From UBA5951 sp012269555 (lineage in GTDB: Bacteria; Pseudomonadota; Alphaproteobacteria; Puniceispirillales; Puniceispirillaceae), in contig JAYQTS010000003.1 in the NCBI GenBank assembly GCA_038147755.1, positions 310,001 through 374,000 of the forward strand: 64,000 nt of DNA. Reading direction: 5' to 3'. Each line of letters begins with the position of its first letter. Positions within the stretch are counted from its first letter, which is position 1. The notes under the pieces are model-generated. The model searched no databases, was not told the origin of the DNA, and saw only the letters and a list, made by a program, of their open reading frames with translations. This document shows positions 19,539-28,675 of this stretch, one piece after another. The position numbers and the translations under genes are program-made.

Positions 19539-20309
19539 ATGAAAATTGCTAGCTGGAACGTAAATTCGATCAAAGCCAGATTGGAGCATGTGTTAAATTA
19601 TTGTCAAAACTCAACAATGGATGTTCTTTTAATGCAGGAGACCAAGACATTGGATGAAAATTTCCCAAAAAATTCATTTGAAGATATTGGATGGCAAGTT
19701 GTTACGCACGGGCCAGAAAACCTATAACGGCGTTGCCATTGCCTCAAAAAAGATATTAAGGTAACTCAAATTGGCCTTGCTGGTGATGATGCAGATGAAC
19801 AGGCAAGGTACATAGAGGCTCAAATTGAGGGGATAACACTAGCAAGTATTTATTTACCAAATGGCAATCCATTTCCTGGCCCAAAGTTTGAATATAAATT
19901 GGCATGGATGGACCGTCTCTATGACAGAGCCAAAAACTTATTTCATCAAGAAATTCCTGTTGTTTTAGGAGGAGATTTTAATGTCATCCCCCAGCCTATT
20001 GATTGTTATGAACCTTCATTATGGGAGGATGATGCTTTATACCGGAGAGAGTCTCGAACAAAATTTTATGGTATTTGTAACCTAGGTTACTTAGATGCTC
20101 TTAGACAAATAAATCCCAAAGGAGCTCATTACACATTTTGGGACTATCAGCGCGGTGCATGGCAAAAAGATAATGGTATTAGAATTGACCATCTTTTGCT
20201 TTCGCCTGAAGCCGCCAACAATCTAATTGACTGTCAAGTTGATAGGAACCCTAGAAGCTTAGTGAAACCATCTGACCACACTCCCATTTGGTGTGATTTG
20301 TCGTTATAA
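19539..20309 (+). CDS. xthA: Exodeoxyribonuclease III
   Basis: AP endonuclease and 3'-exonuclease of base-excision repair. About 256 residues after repair. MKIASWNVNSIKARL, LLMQETKTLDENFP, GGDFNVIP, YLDALRQINP with FWDYQRGAWQKDNGIRIDHLL, and the final SDHTPIWCDLSL cover all catalytic regions of the EEP fold. An extra G (19710-19712) and a missing A (19746-19751) compensate one another; between them the true frame reads GQKTYNGVAIASKKDIKV. As written the gene is split, but all catalytic residues are present. Confidence 0.93.
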
Positions 20310-20362
20310 ATAAGTAAATTAAACTAGTCCTATTTTGTTTAAAATTTGATATGTCTATAACA

Positions 20363-20382
20363 ATCTTCTTTTAAAAGAAGAT
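20363..20382. terminator. Palindrome between xthA and ilvD, possible terminator
   Basis: A perfect 20-base palindrome with 10-base arms (ATCTTCTTTT / AAAAGAAGAT). On the + strand it is followed by AACATATTTTTATTTTAT, a T-rich run. It lies between the convergent xthA and IlvD genes. The hairpin is AT-rich and has no separate loop, so the inner pairs would open. It is consistent with an intrinsic terminator for xthA, but weak. The rest of this 220-base gap is AT-rich with nothing recognisable. Confidence 0.4.
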
Positions 20383-20530
20383 AACATATTTTTATTTTAT
20401 TAAACTAATGTTACCATTTGATAATTTAGCTCATATATCGTGAAAAATTACTAATTAATCAATATAATCAGTATTTTTAGACAACTAACTGAAAATATCA
20501 GTTAAACTTAATTCTATTAAATTTATGAAT

Positions 20531-22387
20531 TTATGAATTTTTAAATTTATTAGTGGGCTTAAAATTTGAAAACTCCACTTGTCTTGGGTCACAAACAAAT
20601 AAGTCACTATTCGGATGCATTCCTGCACCATAGATAGCAGACACCGCTGACTTACGCATTCTATTCAAGAGCCTTGTATCTGCTTGGCCTGCAAAAGGAT
20701 GAACGCCTGTGTAAAGGTCTACCTCACTTTTCCATTTTTCAAATCTTGCTTGATACGTTTCGGTATTTTGAAGCTGTTTGCAGTTAATTTGATTAATATT
20801 CAAATTTACCTCTATCTCATCACCGTTTTCAATTAGAGCGATTGGCCCACCAATTGCTGCCTCTGGACCAACATGTCCAATTACGAGACCAACTGAGCCG
20901 CCTGAAAACCGTCCGTCTGTCATCAATCCAACTACAATATTCTTGTCTCTACAAATGGCTGTTATTCTTGAAGTTGAGTCGAGCATCTCTGGCATTCCAG
21001 GTCCACCTACTGGACCCTCATACCTTACTACAATCATATCATTATTTTCTAACTTATCTGGCGTTGAATCTAAAAATTTAAGGAGATCGTTTTCTCCATT
21101 AAAGACTCTGGCAAAACCTTTAAATAAATTATTTTCAAGGCCACCTTCTACACCTGCCAATTTCAATACGGCACTGTGCTCTGGAGATAAATTTCCACCT
21201 AGCAGACGAAGACCACCAGTCTGTTTAAATGGATTTTGGACAGAATATATCACATCTCCGTCAGGTGAATTAGGTGACAAACTTTCTACTTGCTCAGCCA
21301 ATGTCATACCGGTACAAGTCATAACATCACCTTTCAGAAGTCCTGCATCTAATAAGTCTTTTACAAAAACTTGAATTCCCCCTTTATAATCAATATCAAC
21401 CATTGAATATTTACCAAAAGGTCTCGCGTTTACAATTACAGGGACAACATTTTGAGATAAATGATTAAACTCGTCTGCGCTCATGATATCTGAATAAAAA
21501 TCTTTATAGCCCGCAGCTCTAGCTATTTCAGGAGCATGCAACATAACATTTGTGGAGCCACCCACGGACATAGCAACTATGATGGCATTTCGAATTGAGT
21601 CTCGGTTTACAATGTCTCTGGGAGTAATATTATTTTTGATTAACTTTTCAAGATAAGCTACTAATTCTATTGGATAGTTTTTAATTCTTTTTTGATCTTG
21701 TGATGCAGGTGAAACCATATGTAATGGCTCCATCCCCACAACACCAAGAAAAGTTTGCATAGTATTGTAAGTAAACATTCCACCACAGCTTCCAAAACCA
21801 GGGCACGATTCAAGAGAGATCCTTCTTTTTAAATCTTCATCATCACTTCCAGCGATCTGATAACTGCTTATAATATCAATTGGTTCACCGGTTATAGAGT
21901 CTTTTCCAGGCGTTATTGAACCATCAGACATTATAATTGCAGGCCGGTTGTGTTCAAGTACTGCTGACAATGTACCTACGGGGGGTTTATCGCATGCAAC
22001 AACTGCAATTAGTCCCTCAAGACCAGTTGCACTTAAATGCTCACATAATGAATCATTAGTAACTTCTCTTCCGATAAGAGAATAACGCATCTCCTTAGTG
22101 CCATTTCTTATTCCATCTGATGTAGCAACCGTAAATTCAGGCTGCACTAACCTAAATCTCATTTTATCTTGTGCTAGGCCTATTCGGGCTTTAAGTGCTT
22201 CATGAATTGCTTGCACTTTAGTTAATACGCCTAAGTAGCATTGAGAGTCACCTTTATTACCGATTACTCCAACCGAAGGCTCGTGAATAAGCTCAACATT
22301 TGTTCCAAGTTCCCTAGCTATTCCATAAGTTTGAGAATTTCTTCCAGGGTTTGTATCTATTAGAACGGTACGCGTATTTTTAATCAT
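20531..22387 (-). CDS. IlvD/Edd-family dehydratase
   Basis: Fe-S dehydratase, 618 residues, frame intact. The three expected cluster cysteines can be placed in SQCYLGVL (about 49), VACDKPPVGTLSA and FGSCGGMFTYNTM, and the C-terminal LMTDGRFSGGSVGLVIGHVGPEA is the family signature. The closest functions are dihydroxyacid dehydratase (valine/isoleucine synthesis) and sugar-acid dehydratases. The central ACDKPPVGTL differs from the usual GCDKTxPA, and the N-terminus starts unusually with a peptide containing LIDTNPGRNSQTYGIARELG, so I do not assign ilvD. No other branched-chain genes are nearby. It lies 48 bases downstream of valS. Confidence 0.85.
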   Translation of the reverse strand: MIKNTRTVLIDTNPGRNSQTYGIARELGTNVELIHEPSVGVIGNKGDSQCYLGVLTKVQAIHEALKARIGLAQDKMRFRLVQPEFTVATSDGIRNGTKEMRYSLIGREVTNDSLCEHLSATGLEGLIAVVACDKPPVGTLSAVLEHNRPAIIMSDGSITPGKDSITGEPIDIISSYQIAGSDDEDLKRRISLESCPGFGSCGGMFTYNTMQTFLGVVGMEPLHMVSPASQDQKRIKNYPIELVAYLEKLIKNNITPRDIVNRDSIRNAIIVAMSVGGSTNVMLHAPEIARAAGYKDFYSDIMSADEFNHLSQNVVPVIVNARPFGKYSMVDIDYKGGIQVFVKDLLDAGLLKGDVMTCTGMTLAEQVESLSPNSPDGDVIYSVQNPFKQTGGLRLLGGNLSPEHSAVLKLAGVEGGLENNLFKGFARVFNGENDLLKFLDSTPDKLENNDMIVVRYEGPVGGPGMPEMLDSTSRITAICRDKNIVVGLMTDGRFSGGSVGLVIGHVGPEAAIGGPIALIENGDEIEVNLNINQINCKQLQNTETYQARFEKWKSEVDLYTGVHPFAGQADTRLLNRMRKSAVSAIYGAGMHPNSDLFVCDPRQVEFSNFKPTNKFKNS

Positions 22388-22435
22388 TTTTTTAAACCTT
22401 TAGGAACATTTCTTGTATTCATTACTATTTTAAAT

Positions 22436-25054
22436 TCAACTAAGACGTTTCAACGCATTTTGTAACGCCTCAATTTTACTTCGCTCTGCCTCTAAACGCC
22501 TTTTATTTTCGTCAATTACCTGAGGAGGCGCTTTACCAATAAAACCAGCATTTGATAATTTTTTAGACAGCTTTTCTACCTCCGCCTGAGATAAACTAAT
22601 TTCCTTATTCAAACGCGCCGCTTCTACCTTAAAATCTAATATTCCAGCAAGGGGTAAGCCAATATCAAAGCCATGAAGATTTGAAACAGCGGTATCTGCT
22701 GGAAATTCCTTTTTGATTTCAAAAAAATCATTAATTCTTGCCAATTTTACCAAAGAAGTTCTCATTGACTCAATCACATCCAGTTGTGACTTAGTTGCAC
22801 CCCTTATCAGTAAATCAGGCCTAGAGGATAAAGGAATATTCATCTCTGATCTTATTGCTCTTATTTCTGAAATAAGGTTAATAACCATAGATATTTGCGT
22901 GTCGTTAGCTCCTAAATTTGTTACTATTGGATTTGGTGAAGAAATTAATAAACTATCAGAATCAAATATTTGCTTATTCAGTTCTTCTGTAATGAATGGC
23001 ATAATAGGGTTTAACAGCCCAATAGCCTCATGCAAAACAAAGGGAGCAACTTTTCTTGTTTCAATTGCTGTATCAAGATCTGGTTTGATAAATTCTAAGT
23101 ACCAGTCGCAATAAAAATTCCATATAAATTGATATAATTTATCAGCAGCTTCATTGAACCTATAAGCAGCAATAGAATTATCAAAAGAAGAAATTAGTTT
23201 ATCGAGCTCAAATAAAATCCATTTATTAACTGGTAAAGAGACTATTTCAGGTTTTTCGATTTTGCCGTTTAGTGAATGAAACTCGAGAAAACGAGCAGCA
23301 TTCCAAATTTTTGTTGCAAAGTTGCGATAACCTTCAATTTTAGTTTCAGATAATTTTATATCCCGTCCCTGTGCTGCCATTGCAGTTAAAGTAAATCGCA
23401 GTGCATCAGACCCAAATTTCTTAGTTAAATCAAGTGGATCAAGAACATTACCTTTTGATTTAGACATTTTCTGGCCTTTTTCATCACGAACAAGGGCATG
23501 TATATAAACATCTTTGAATGGAACCTCACCATTCATAAAATGCATACTCATCATCATCATTCTTGCAACCCAAAAGAATATTATATCAAAGCCAGTGACA
23601 AGCACGTCACCAGGATAATATTTTTTTAGCTCGATTGAAGATTGAGGCCATCCCAAAGTGGAGAAAGGCCACAAAGCAGAAGAAAACCAAGTATCAAGCA
23701 CATCTTCGTCACGACTAAGAGGCACAGATTTTTTATAGTGCTTATCTGCCGCTTTTTGCGCTTCTTCTTCAGTTTCCTCTACAAACGCTCTACCATCAGG
23801 GCCATACCATACAGGTATTCGGTGTCCCCACCACAATTGTCTGGAAACACACCAAGGTTGAATATTACGCATCCACTCAAAATATGTTTTTTCCCAATGA
23901 TTTGGTACAAATCTAGTTTTTCCACTTTCAACTGCTTCAATAGCAGGTTTTGCAAGAGTTTTAGCATCTACATACCACTGGTCCATAAGCCAAGGTTCAA
24001 CAATTACACCAGAACGGTCTCCATGAGGAACTGAGTGACTATTGGGTGATATTTCCCCTAATAATCCCAGAGAATCTAGCTCTTCTATAATTATCTCTCT
24101 GGCTTTGAATCTATCTAAACCTCTAAATCGTTCAGGTGCATTATCATTAATACAAGCATGAGCATCAAATATATTAATTAATTCTAAATTATGCCTTCTA
24201 CCAACTTCAAAATCATTAAAATCATGAGCGGGTGTGATTTTAACAGCACCAGTTCCTTTTTCCATATCAGAGTAGCTGTCTGCAATAATAGGTATTTCTC
24301 TATTGACTAGCGGAAGGATAACGGTTTTACCAATCAATTCTGTATATCTTGCATCCTCAGGATTTACAACCACCGCTGTATCCCCCAGCATCGTTTCTGG
24401 CCGCGTTGTTGCAACAGTAATAAATTTATTTGGATCAGATTTAAGTGGATACCTCAATGACCACATACTACCTGCAATTTCCTTTTGTTCAACTTCTAGG
24501 TCAGAAATCGCTGTTTGAAGCTTTGGATCCCAATTTACTAACCTTTTATCCTTATAAATTAAATTTTGTTTATACAAAGAAACAAAAACTTTATTCACGG
24601 CAAGAGATAAACCTTCGTCTAGTGTAAACCGGCTTCTCGGCCAATCAGGTGTTATACCCAAATGCCTCTGTTGATGTACTATGGTTCCCCCAGATTCAGA
24701 CTTCCATTCCCAAACTTTATCAATAAATTTTTCACGGCCTAAATCATGTCTATTTACATTTTCATCTGCCAGCTTACGTTCTACTACCATCTGCGTGGCA
24801 ATTCCGGCATGATCCATTCCTGGTTGCCATAACACGTCTTTACCCATTTTTCGAAAATAACGTATCAATACATCTTGCAAGGTAAAAGTAAGCGCATGTC
24901 CCATATGAAGAGAGCCGGTGACATTTGGGGGGGGCATCATTATGGTGTAGGGCTCGATTTTCCCATTAGGATCGCACGAAAACACACCAGCCTTTTCTGA
25001 AGCTTCGTACCACTTATTTTCGATTAATTCAGGGTTATAGATTTTATCTAACAT
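22436..25054 (-). CDS. valS: Valyl-tRNA synthetase
   Basis: Class Ia synthetase with an editing domain, 872 residues, frame intact. HIGH motif PPNVTGSLHMGHALTF (about 42-57), editing-domain TTRPETMLGDTAV, TWFSSALWPFSTLGWP, and KMSKS motif GQKMSKSKGNVLDPLD are all present. The anticodon-binding domain and a C-terminal coiled coil (LNKEISLSQAEVEKLSKKLS) complete the protein. It lies 49 bases downstream of tolC on the same strand. In many alphaproteobacteria a small popZ-like gene lies between these two; none is present. Confidence 0.97.
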   Translation of the reverse strand: MLDKIYNPELIENKWYEASEKAGVFSCDPNGKIEPYTIMMPPPNVTGSLHMGHALTFTLQDVLIRYFRKMGKDVLWQPGMDHAGIATQMVVERKLADENVNRHDLGREKFIDKVWEWKSESGGTIVHQQRHLGITPDWPRSRFTLDEGLSLAVNKVFVSLYKQNLIYKDKRLVNWDPKLQTAISDLEVEQKEIAGSMWSLRYPLKSDPNKFITVATTRPETMLGDTAVVVNPEDARYTELIGKTVILPLVNREIPIIADSYSDMEKGTGAVKITPAHDFNDFEVGRRHNLELINIFDAHACINDNAPERFRGLDRFKAREIIIEELDSLGLLGEISPNSHSVPHGDRSGVIVEPWLMDQWYVDAKTLAKPAIEAVESGKTRFVPNHWEKTYFEWMRNIQPWCVSRQLWWGHRIPVWYGPDGRAFVEETEEEAQKAADKHYKKSVPLSRDEDVLDTWFSSALWPFSTLGWPQSSIELKKYYPGDVLVTGFDIIFFWVARMMMMSMHFMNGEVPFKDVYIHALVRDEKGQKMSKSKGNVLDPLDLTKKFGSDALRFTLTAMAAQGRDIKLSETKIEGYRNFATKIWNAARFLEFHSLNGKIEKPEIVSLPVNKWILFELDKLISSFDNSIAAYRFNEAADKLYQFIWNFYCDWYLEFIKPDLDTAIETRKVAPFVLHEAIGLLNPIMPFITEELNKQIFDSDSLLISSPNPIVTNLGANDTQISMVINLISEIRAIRSEMNIPLSSRPDLLIRGATKSQLDVIESMRTSLVKLARINDFFEIKKEFPADTAVSNLHGFDIGLPLAGILDFKVEAARLNKEISLSQAEVEKLSKKLSNAGFIGKAPPQVIDENKRRLEAERSKIEALQNALKRLS

Positions 25055-25103
25055 CTAAACATTCAACTTCAAGCTACGGAAAAAATACTAAATATTATAA
25101 GTT

Positions 25104-26453
25104 TTAATTTCTAAATACAGACAAGAATGATTTTAGTTCTGGCTCTGGATCTTCCAATTTCTCAAGCGGAATATAATTTTCTCCTATTCCTAAATTTTCA
25201 GGCGTAAGGGTTCCCATGGCTTGCAATAACTTATAACCGGTCAACAAAACGGAATGATTGGCTCGCATTTCCCTTAGAATTGCATTTTTAAGATTATCTT
25301 CGGCATCCAATTGATCGAGAATTGTTTTATTTCCAAATTCAACTTCGGCCTTAGTCGCTTCAACTACTAAACGATAAGCCTCGACTTCCGAAGCTGCAGC
25401 TTTCAGCTGAATTTTTGCGGAAATGTGATTTCTAAACCCAGCGCGAGCTGCCAAACCTACAGCACGCTTGGCCTCATCAGTGTCAATTTGAGCAGCCATA
25501 AGGTTCGAAATTAATTTTTGTGATTGGGCTTTGCTTGATGGTGTTACTAATATTGGCATCGTCATAGATATAGTAGCAGCAAGCTCGCTTCCATCAGATG
25601 CAGAAACTCCGCCGGTGTTTCGATTGTTTGCTGAGATAGAAAGGTCAACAGAAGGGCCAAGAGACTTAATTAGAATTTCTTGTTGCAAAGCCGCTAAGTC
25701 TTTATTAGCAACTGCAAGAATTAAAGATGGATGGTATTTATATGCGTCATTTTCACTTAGTTTAACTTTTTTTGGAATAATATTTGGCAGGTCTGGCTCA
25801 GAGAGATTTGTAGGGGGGACTCCTATTAAAGATTCATATTCTTCAACAACATTTTCATAAACAGCTTTAGCAGCAACTAATTCTGAACGTGAACTCAGTA
25901 ATTTTGAATTTGACAAGGCTAAATTAGCTTTAGTCGACACACCTGACTCAACCCTTAATTTTTCAGCCTCAGTCTGTCGAGCAAGCCTATCAAAGTTACT
26001 TTCAAATAATTCTACCTCTTCTTTAGATTGTATCACATTAAGATACGTCTCGATAATGGACATCAGAACTGCTTGCTCGGAAACGAAATAACCTGCTTTA
26101 GCAATTTCTAAAGATAATGAAGCGGCATCCTTTTTTACCTTTGTTTCTCCAAAATTATATAATTGTTTCGTGAAAGTTATCGCACCTGCAAGCGTTGCAT
26201 CATTGTAAGTATTATCAACTTGGTTGGGGCGTTCATAAAAGGTTTGGCTTTGAGAAAAAGAAAGTTTACCACTTAAATCCTTGTCACTAGCTGCGATTAT
26301 AAGTTCTTGACGAGCGGTAATATAATCCTGCCTAGAAATAGCTAAAAGGTTAGCGTTTGCCATTCCTTCAAGCAATGCGATTTCAAAACTATCAGCTTTA
26401 ACAAAACAAGAATATCCCGAGATACTGTATATTACGACAACGAGGGAAACCAT
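25104..26453 (-). CDS. tolC: TolC-family outer-membrane efflux channel
   Basis: Outer-membrane exit duct of the TolC family, used by RND/ABC efflux and type I secretion. It has 449 residues. A hydrophobic N-terminus (about 1-20) acts as a signal peptide. The remainder is rich in long helices with the internal repeat typical of TolC, e.g. QSKEEVELFESNFDRLARQTEAEKL-type (about 138-162) and LDAEDNLKNAILREMRANHSV near the end. The frame is intact. No inner-membrane pump or adaptor gene is adjacent. The pcm-like gene is just upstream, a common alphaproteobacterial pairing. Confidence 0.9.
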   Translation of the reverse strand: MVSLVVVIYSISGYSCFVKADSFEIALLEGMANANLLAISRQDYITARQELIIAASDKDLSGKLSFSQSQTFYERPNQVDNTYNDATLAGAITFTKQLYNFGETKVKKDAASLSLEIAKAGYFVSEQAVLMSIIETYLNVIQSKEEVELFESNFDRLARQTEAEKLRVESGVSTKANLALSNSKLLSSRSELVAAKAVYENVVEEYESLIGVPPTNLSEPDLPNIIPKKVKLSENDAYKYHPSLILAVANKDLAALQQEILIKSLGPSVDLSISANNRNTGGVSASDGSELAATISMTMPILVTPSSKAQSQKLISNLMAAQIDTDEAKRAVGLAARAGFRNHISAKIQLKAAASEVEAYRLVVEATKAEVEFGNKTILDQLDAEDNLKNAILREMRANHSVLLTGYKLLQAMGTLTPENLGIGENYIPLEKLEDPEPELKSFLSVFRN

Positions 26454-26536
26454 AAAATTGCTAGGAGCAAACCTGCCTTTTAAAACACATCATATTCCTT
26501 TCTACTCCGCTATTTTCCTCTTTAGTTGCAGAAATT

Positions 26537-27202
26537 TCAGAAAATAAATTCTGGCTTAGCTCTGAATTCTTCGAGTGTGGGCACTTGCGCATTGAATAAA
26601 CATTTTCTTGAAAATTTTGTCCCAGAACGCATCCATATACTCGCCTCACCAGCAGTTTCGATATTTGGCCTGTAAATTGATACAAGTTTACCATTATTCG
26701 TGAGCTGATCTAAAATACTTTCAGGAATAAAACTAATTCCGCCGTCAATCAAAATAGCATTGTATGGAGCCTCTCTGCTAAAACCGTCTTGAAGTCTTTC
26801 TTTAAATAAAACTGCGTTTGTAATATCAAGCTCAGTCAAATTATTTTCTGCTTTTTGTATTAATGTTGCCCTAGATTCAATACCAATTACGGATGTTACT
26901 ATTTGAGAAATAATGGCAACGCTGTAACCTGTTCCAATACCGATAATCATAACATTATCAGATGCGTTTAATTCTAAAGATTGTATGAGTCTGGCTAAAA
27001 CCATTGGCTCCATCAAATATCTACCGTTACTGAGGGGTAAATCTTCATCTATATAAGCAATGTCTTGCATCGATTTATGAACAAATATCTCTCGTGGTAT
27101 GTTGGCAAAAGCAGATAAAACCATTTCGTCAATAACTTTATTCGGCCTAATCTGACTTTCGAGCATAATTTTTCTAGCTTTGGCAAATGATTGATTGTTC
27201 AT
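26537..27202 (-). CDS. Divergent protein-L-isoaspartate methyltransferase-like protein
   Basis: 221 residues of the Pcm superfamily. The N-terminal QIRPNKVIDEMVLSAFANIPREIFV and SNGRYLMEPMVLARLIQ regions match the family. The SAM motif is degenerate (VMIIGIGTGYSVAI instead of VLEIGTGSGYQ), and the distal catalytic region ends early. The length is normal for the tolC-adjacent alphaproteobacterial version. Activity on isoaspartate is uncertain; a canonical Pcm is present at 8144-8781. It is first in the pcm-like/tolC/valS/IlvD unit. Confidence 0.8.
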   Translation of the reverse strand: MNNQSFAKARKIMLESQIRPNKVIDEMVLSAFANIPREIFVHKSMQDIAYIDEDLPLSNGRYLMEPMVLARLIQSLELNASDNVMIIGIGTGYSVAIISQIVTSVIGIESRATLIQKAENNLTELDITNAVLFKERLQDGFSREAPYNAILIDGGISFIPESILDQLTNNGKLVSIYRPNIETAGEASIWMRSGTKFSRKCLFNAQVPTLEEFRAKPEFIF

Positions 27203-27356
27203 TTAGTAACTCATAAATGGCGTTTCAAACCTTATCTATAAACGCTTATAATGCTAACGCAAATACAATTCAATGCTGGTTTTTATCAAGAGAGCATAAA
27301 ACTATAAATTTTATTTTTTAGGCTATTAAAAAAGGGAATTACCAAAATAAAATAAA

Positions 27357-27379
27357 AGACTCTCCCCGTGGAAGAGTCT
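27357..27379 (-). terminator. Rho-independent terminator for the LLM oxidoreductase
   Basis: An inverted repeat AGACTCT...AGAGTCT with a GC-rich inner part (CC-CCGT-GG, one bulged A) forms a good hairpin. Read on the minus strand it is followed by a T-rich tract (TTTTATTTTATTTT). It is placed about 35 bases after the stop of the LLM gene, which is where a terminator is expected. Confidence 0.65.
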
Positions 27380-27413
27380 ATATTTATAATAATATTTTTT
27401 ACGCAATAGCGGT

Positions 27414-28508
27414 TTATTCTGCTGCCGTCTTATTTTTTCCTATATCTGAACTAGCAGAGGTAACATCAGGCATTACTTTTTCCGCAGCTAAAATCATAGA
27501 ACGTCTTGCTAGTTCAGGAGATGCCCAATCTTTGCCGGCATATAGGAGGGTACCAAACTCTCCCACCTCATCCTGAAACTCCAAAATCTCATCAGTGACT
27601 TTATCAGGTGTTCCCCAGATAATGAGTTTATTACAAACATCTTCCAGTGTAACTTCATCATCTGGCTGTTCGCGGTAAGCTTTAAAAAGCTCAACTCGAT
27701 TATGTTTGCGCATCTTAGTCAATAACTGGTTATAATAAAAGACATAGGGGCTATCTGGCCCTAATGCATATTCTTTAGCGGTAGCTAAATCGTCAGCAAC
27801 AAAGACTGATTTTGCAACGCGCCAGTTTGCTGGGTCAGCAGGCCTGCCAACCCGATGACACCCCTCTACGTATTTTGGCCAATGCGTTTTAACCCATTGA
27901 GGCATCAAGAAATTAGCGCTAATAGGCTCCCACCCTCTGGCAGCTGCCTCTGTAACACCTTTGGAAAAAGGTGCAACAGCGGTTACCACAATGGGTGGAT
28001 GTGGTTTCTGCAATGGCTTGGCCATTATGCCCTGCCCTATATCCGTTAAAGATGTTCTTTCAGTAGTAACTTTCCAATACTTTCCTTCAATATTATAGGG
28101 AGCCTCAGATTCCCAAATTTTAAGAACAATATCTATACCTTCTAAAAACATTTCATTTCGATTGTTATCTAACGTACCAAAGACCTCTGCATCTGACGCT
28201 AAACCACCAGGAGAAATTCCAAAATTTAACCTTCCATCTAACATGTGGTCTAACATTGCCACTTGACCCGCAACATGAGCAGGATGTGAATTGGGTAAAT
28301 TAACAGTACCTGTGCCTAGACGTATTTGTTTTGTTTCGGCAGCTAGTGACGCAACAAACATTGCACAAGACGTAATATTTTCTGCCGCGTCTGTAACATG
28401 TTCACCTACATAAGCCTCTGAAAAACCAAGTTCATCTGCGAGCAAGAACGCTTCTCTATCTTCTTTTAGACTGACACGCCAATCTTTATTGACTGGGTGT
28501 ATAGGCAT
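27414..28508 (-). CDS. LLM-class flavin-dependent oxidoreductase
   Basis: Bacterial-luciferase-like monooxygenase using FMNH2 and O2, 364 residues, intact frame. Motifs include LADELGFSEAYVGEHV (about 28-43), IRLGTGTVNLPNSHPAHVA, LDHMLDGRLNFGISPGG and, later, KPLQKPHPPIVVTAVAP. The substrate cannot be read from sequence; relatives act on terpenes, alkanesulfonates or heterocycles. It is divergent from the LysR gene, with the inverted repeat at 28626-28648 between them, and is followed by a terminator. It is probably a target of that regulator and part of the 27.4-37.4 kb catabolic island. Confidence 0.88.
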   Translation of the reverse strand: MPIHPVNKDWRVSLKEDREAFLLADELGFSEAYVGEHVTDAAENITSCAMFVASLAAETKQIRLGTGTVNLPNSHPAHVAGQVAMLDHMLDGRLNFGISPGGLASDAEVFGTLDNNRNEMFLEGIDIVLKIWESEAPYNIEGKYWKVTTERTSLTDIGQGIMAKPLQKPHPPIVVTAVAPFSKGVTEAAARGWEPISANFLMPQWVKTHWPKYVEGCHRVGRPADPANWRVAKSVFVADDLATAKEYALGPDSPYVFYYNQLLTKMRKHNRVELFKAYREQPDDEVTLEDVCNKLIIWGTPDKVTDEILEFQDEVGEFGTLLYAGKDWASPELARRSMILAAEKVMPDVTSASSDIGKNKTAAE

Positions 28509-28625
28509 CGTAAAAAACCAATTTCCATTTTAAATGACCCTTTAAATTTAAGCTGGCACCAATTAATCAATAATAAATTATATATGTTTTTTTTTGCTCA
28601 AAATAAAATAATATTATTTTACATA

Positions 28626-28648
28626 TGGTATAATTTTTTATTATACCA
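28626..28648. promoter_or_regulatory. Inverted repeat in the LLM-LysR divergent region, possible operator
   Basis: TGGTATAAT (28626-28634) and ATTATACCA (28640-28648) form perfect 9-base arms around five T. The site is about 28 bases before the LysR start at 28676 and about 118 bases before the LLM start. The symmetry and position suit a LysR-type regulator site, though LysR sites more often follow a T-N11-A pattern, and the AT-rich arms could also include promoter elements. Confidence 0.45.
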
Positions 28649-28675
28649 ATAAAAATACTCATTTTATTTTAACGG

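Noticed and set aside
20531..22387. Firm ilvD assignment
   Set aside because: Family certain, but the atypical second motif and lack of branched-chain neighbours leave the substrate open.
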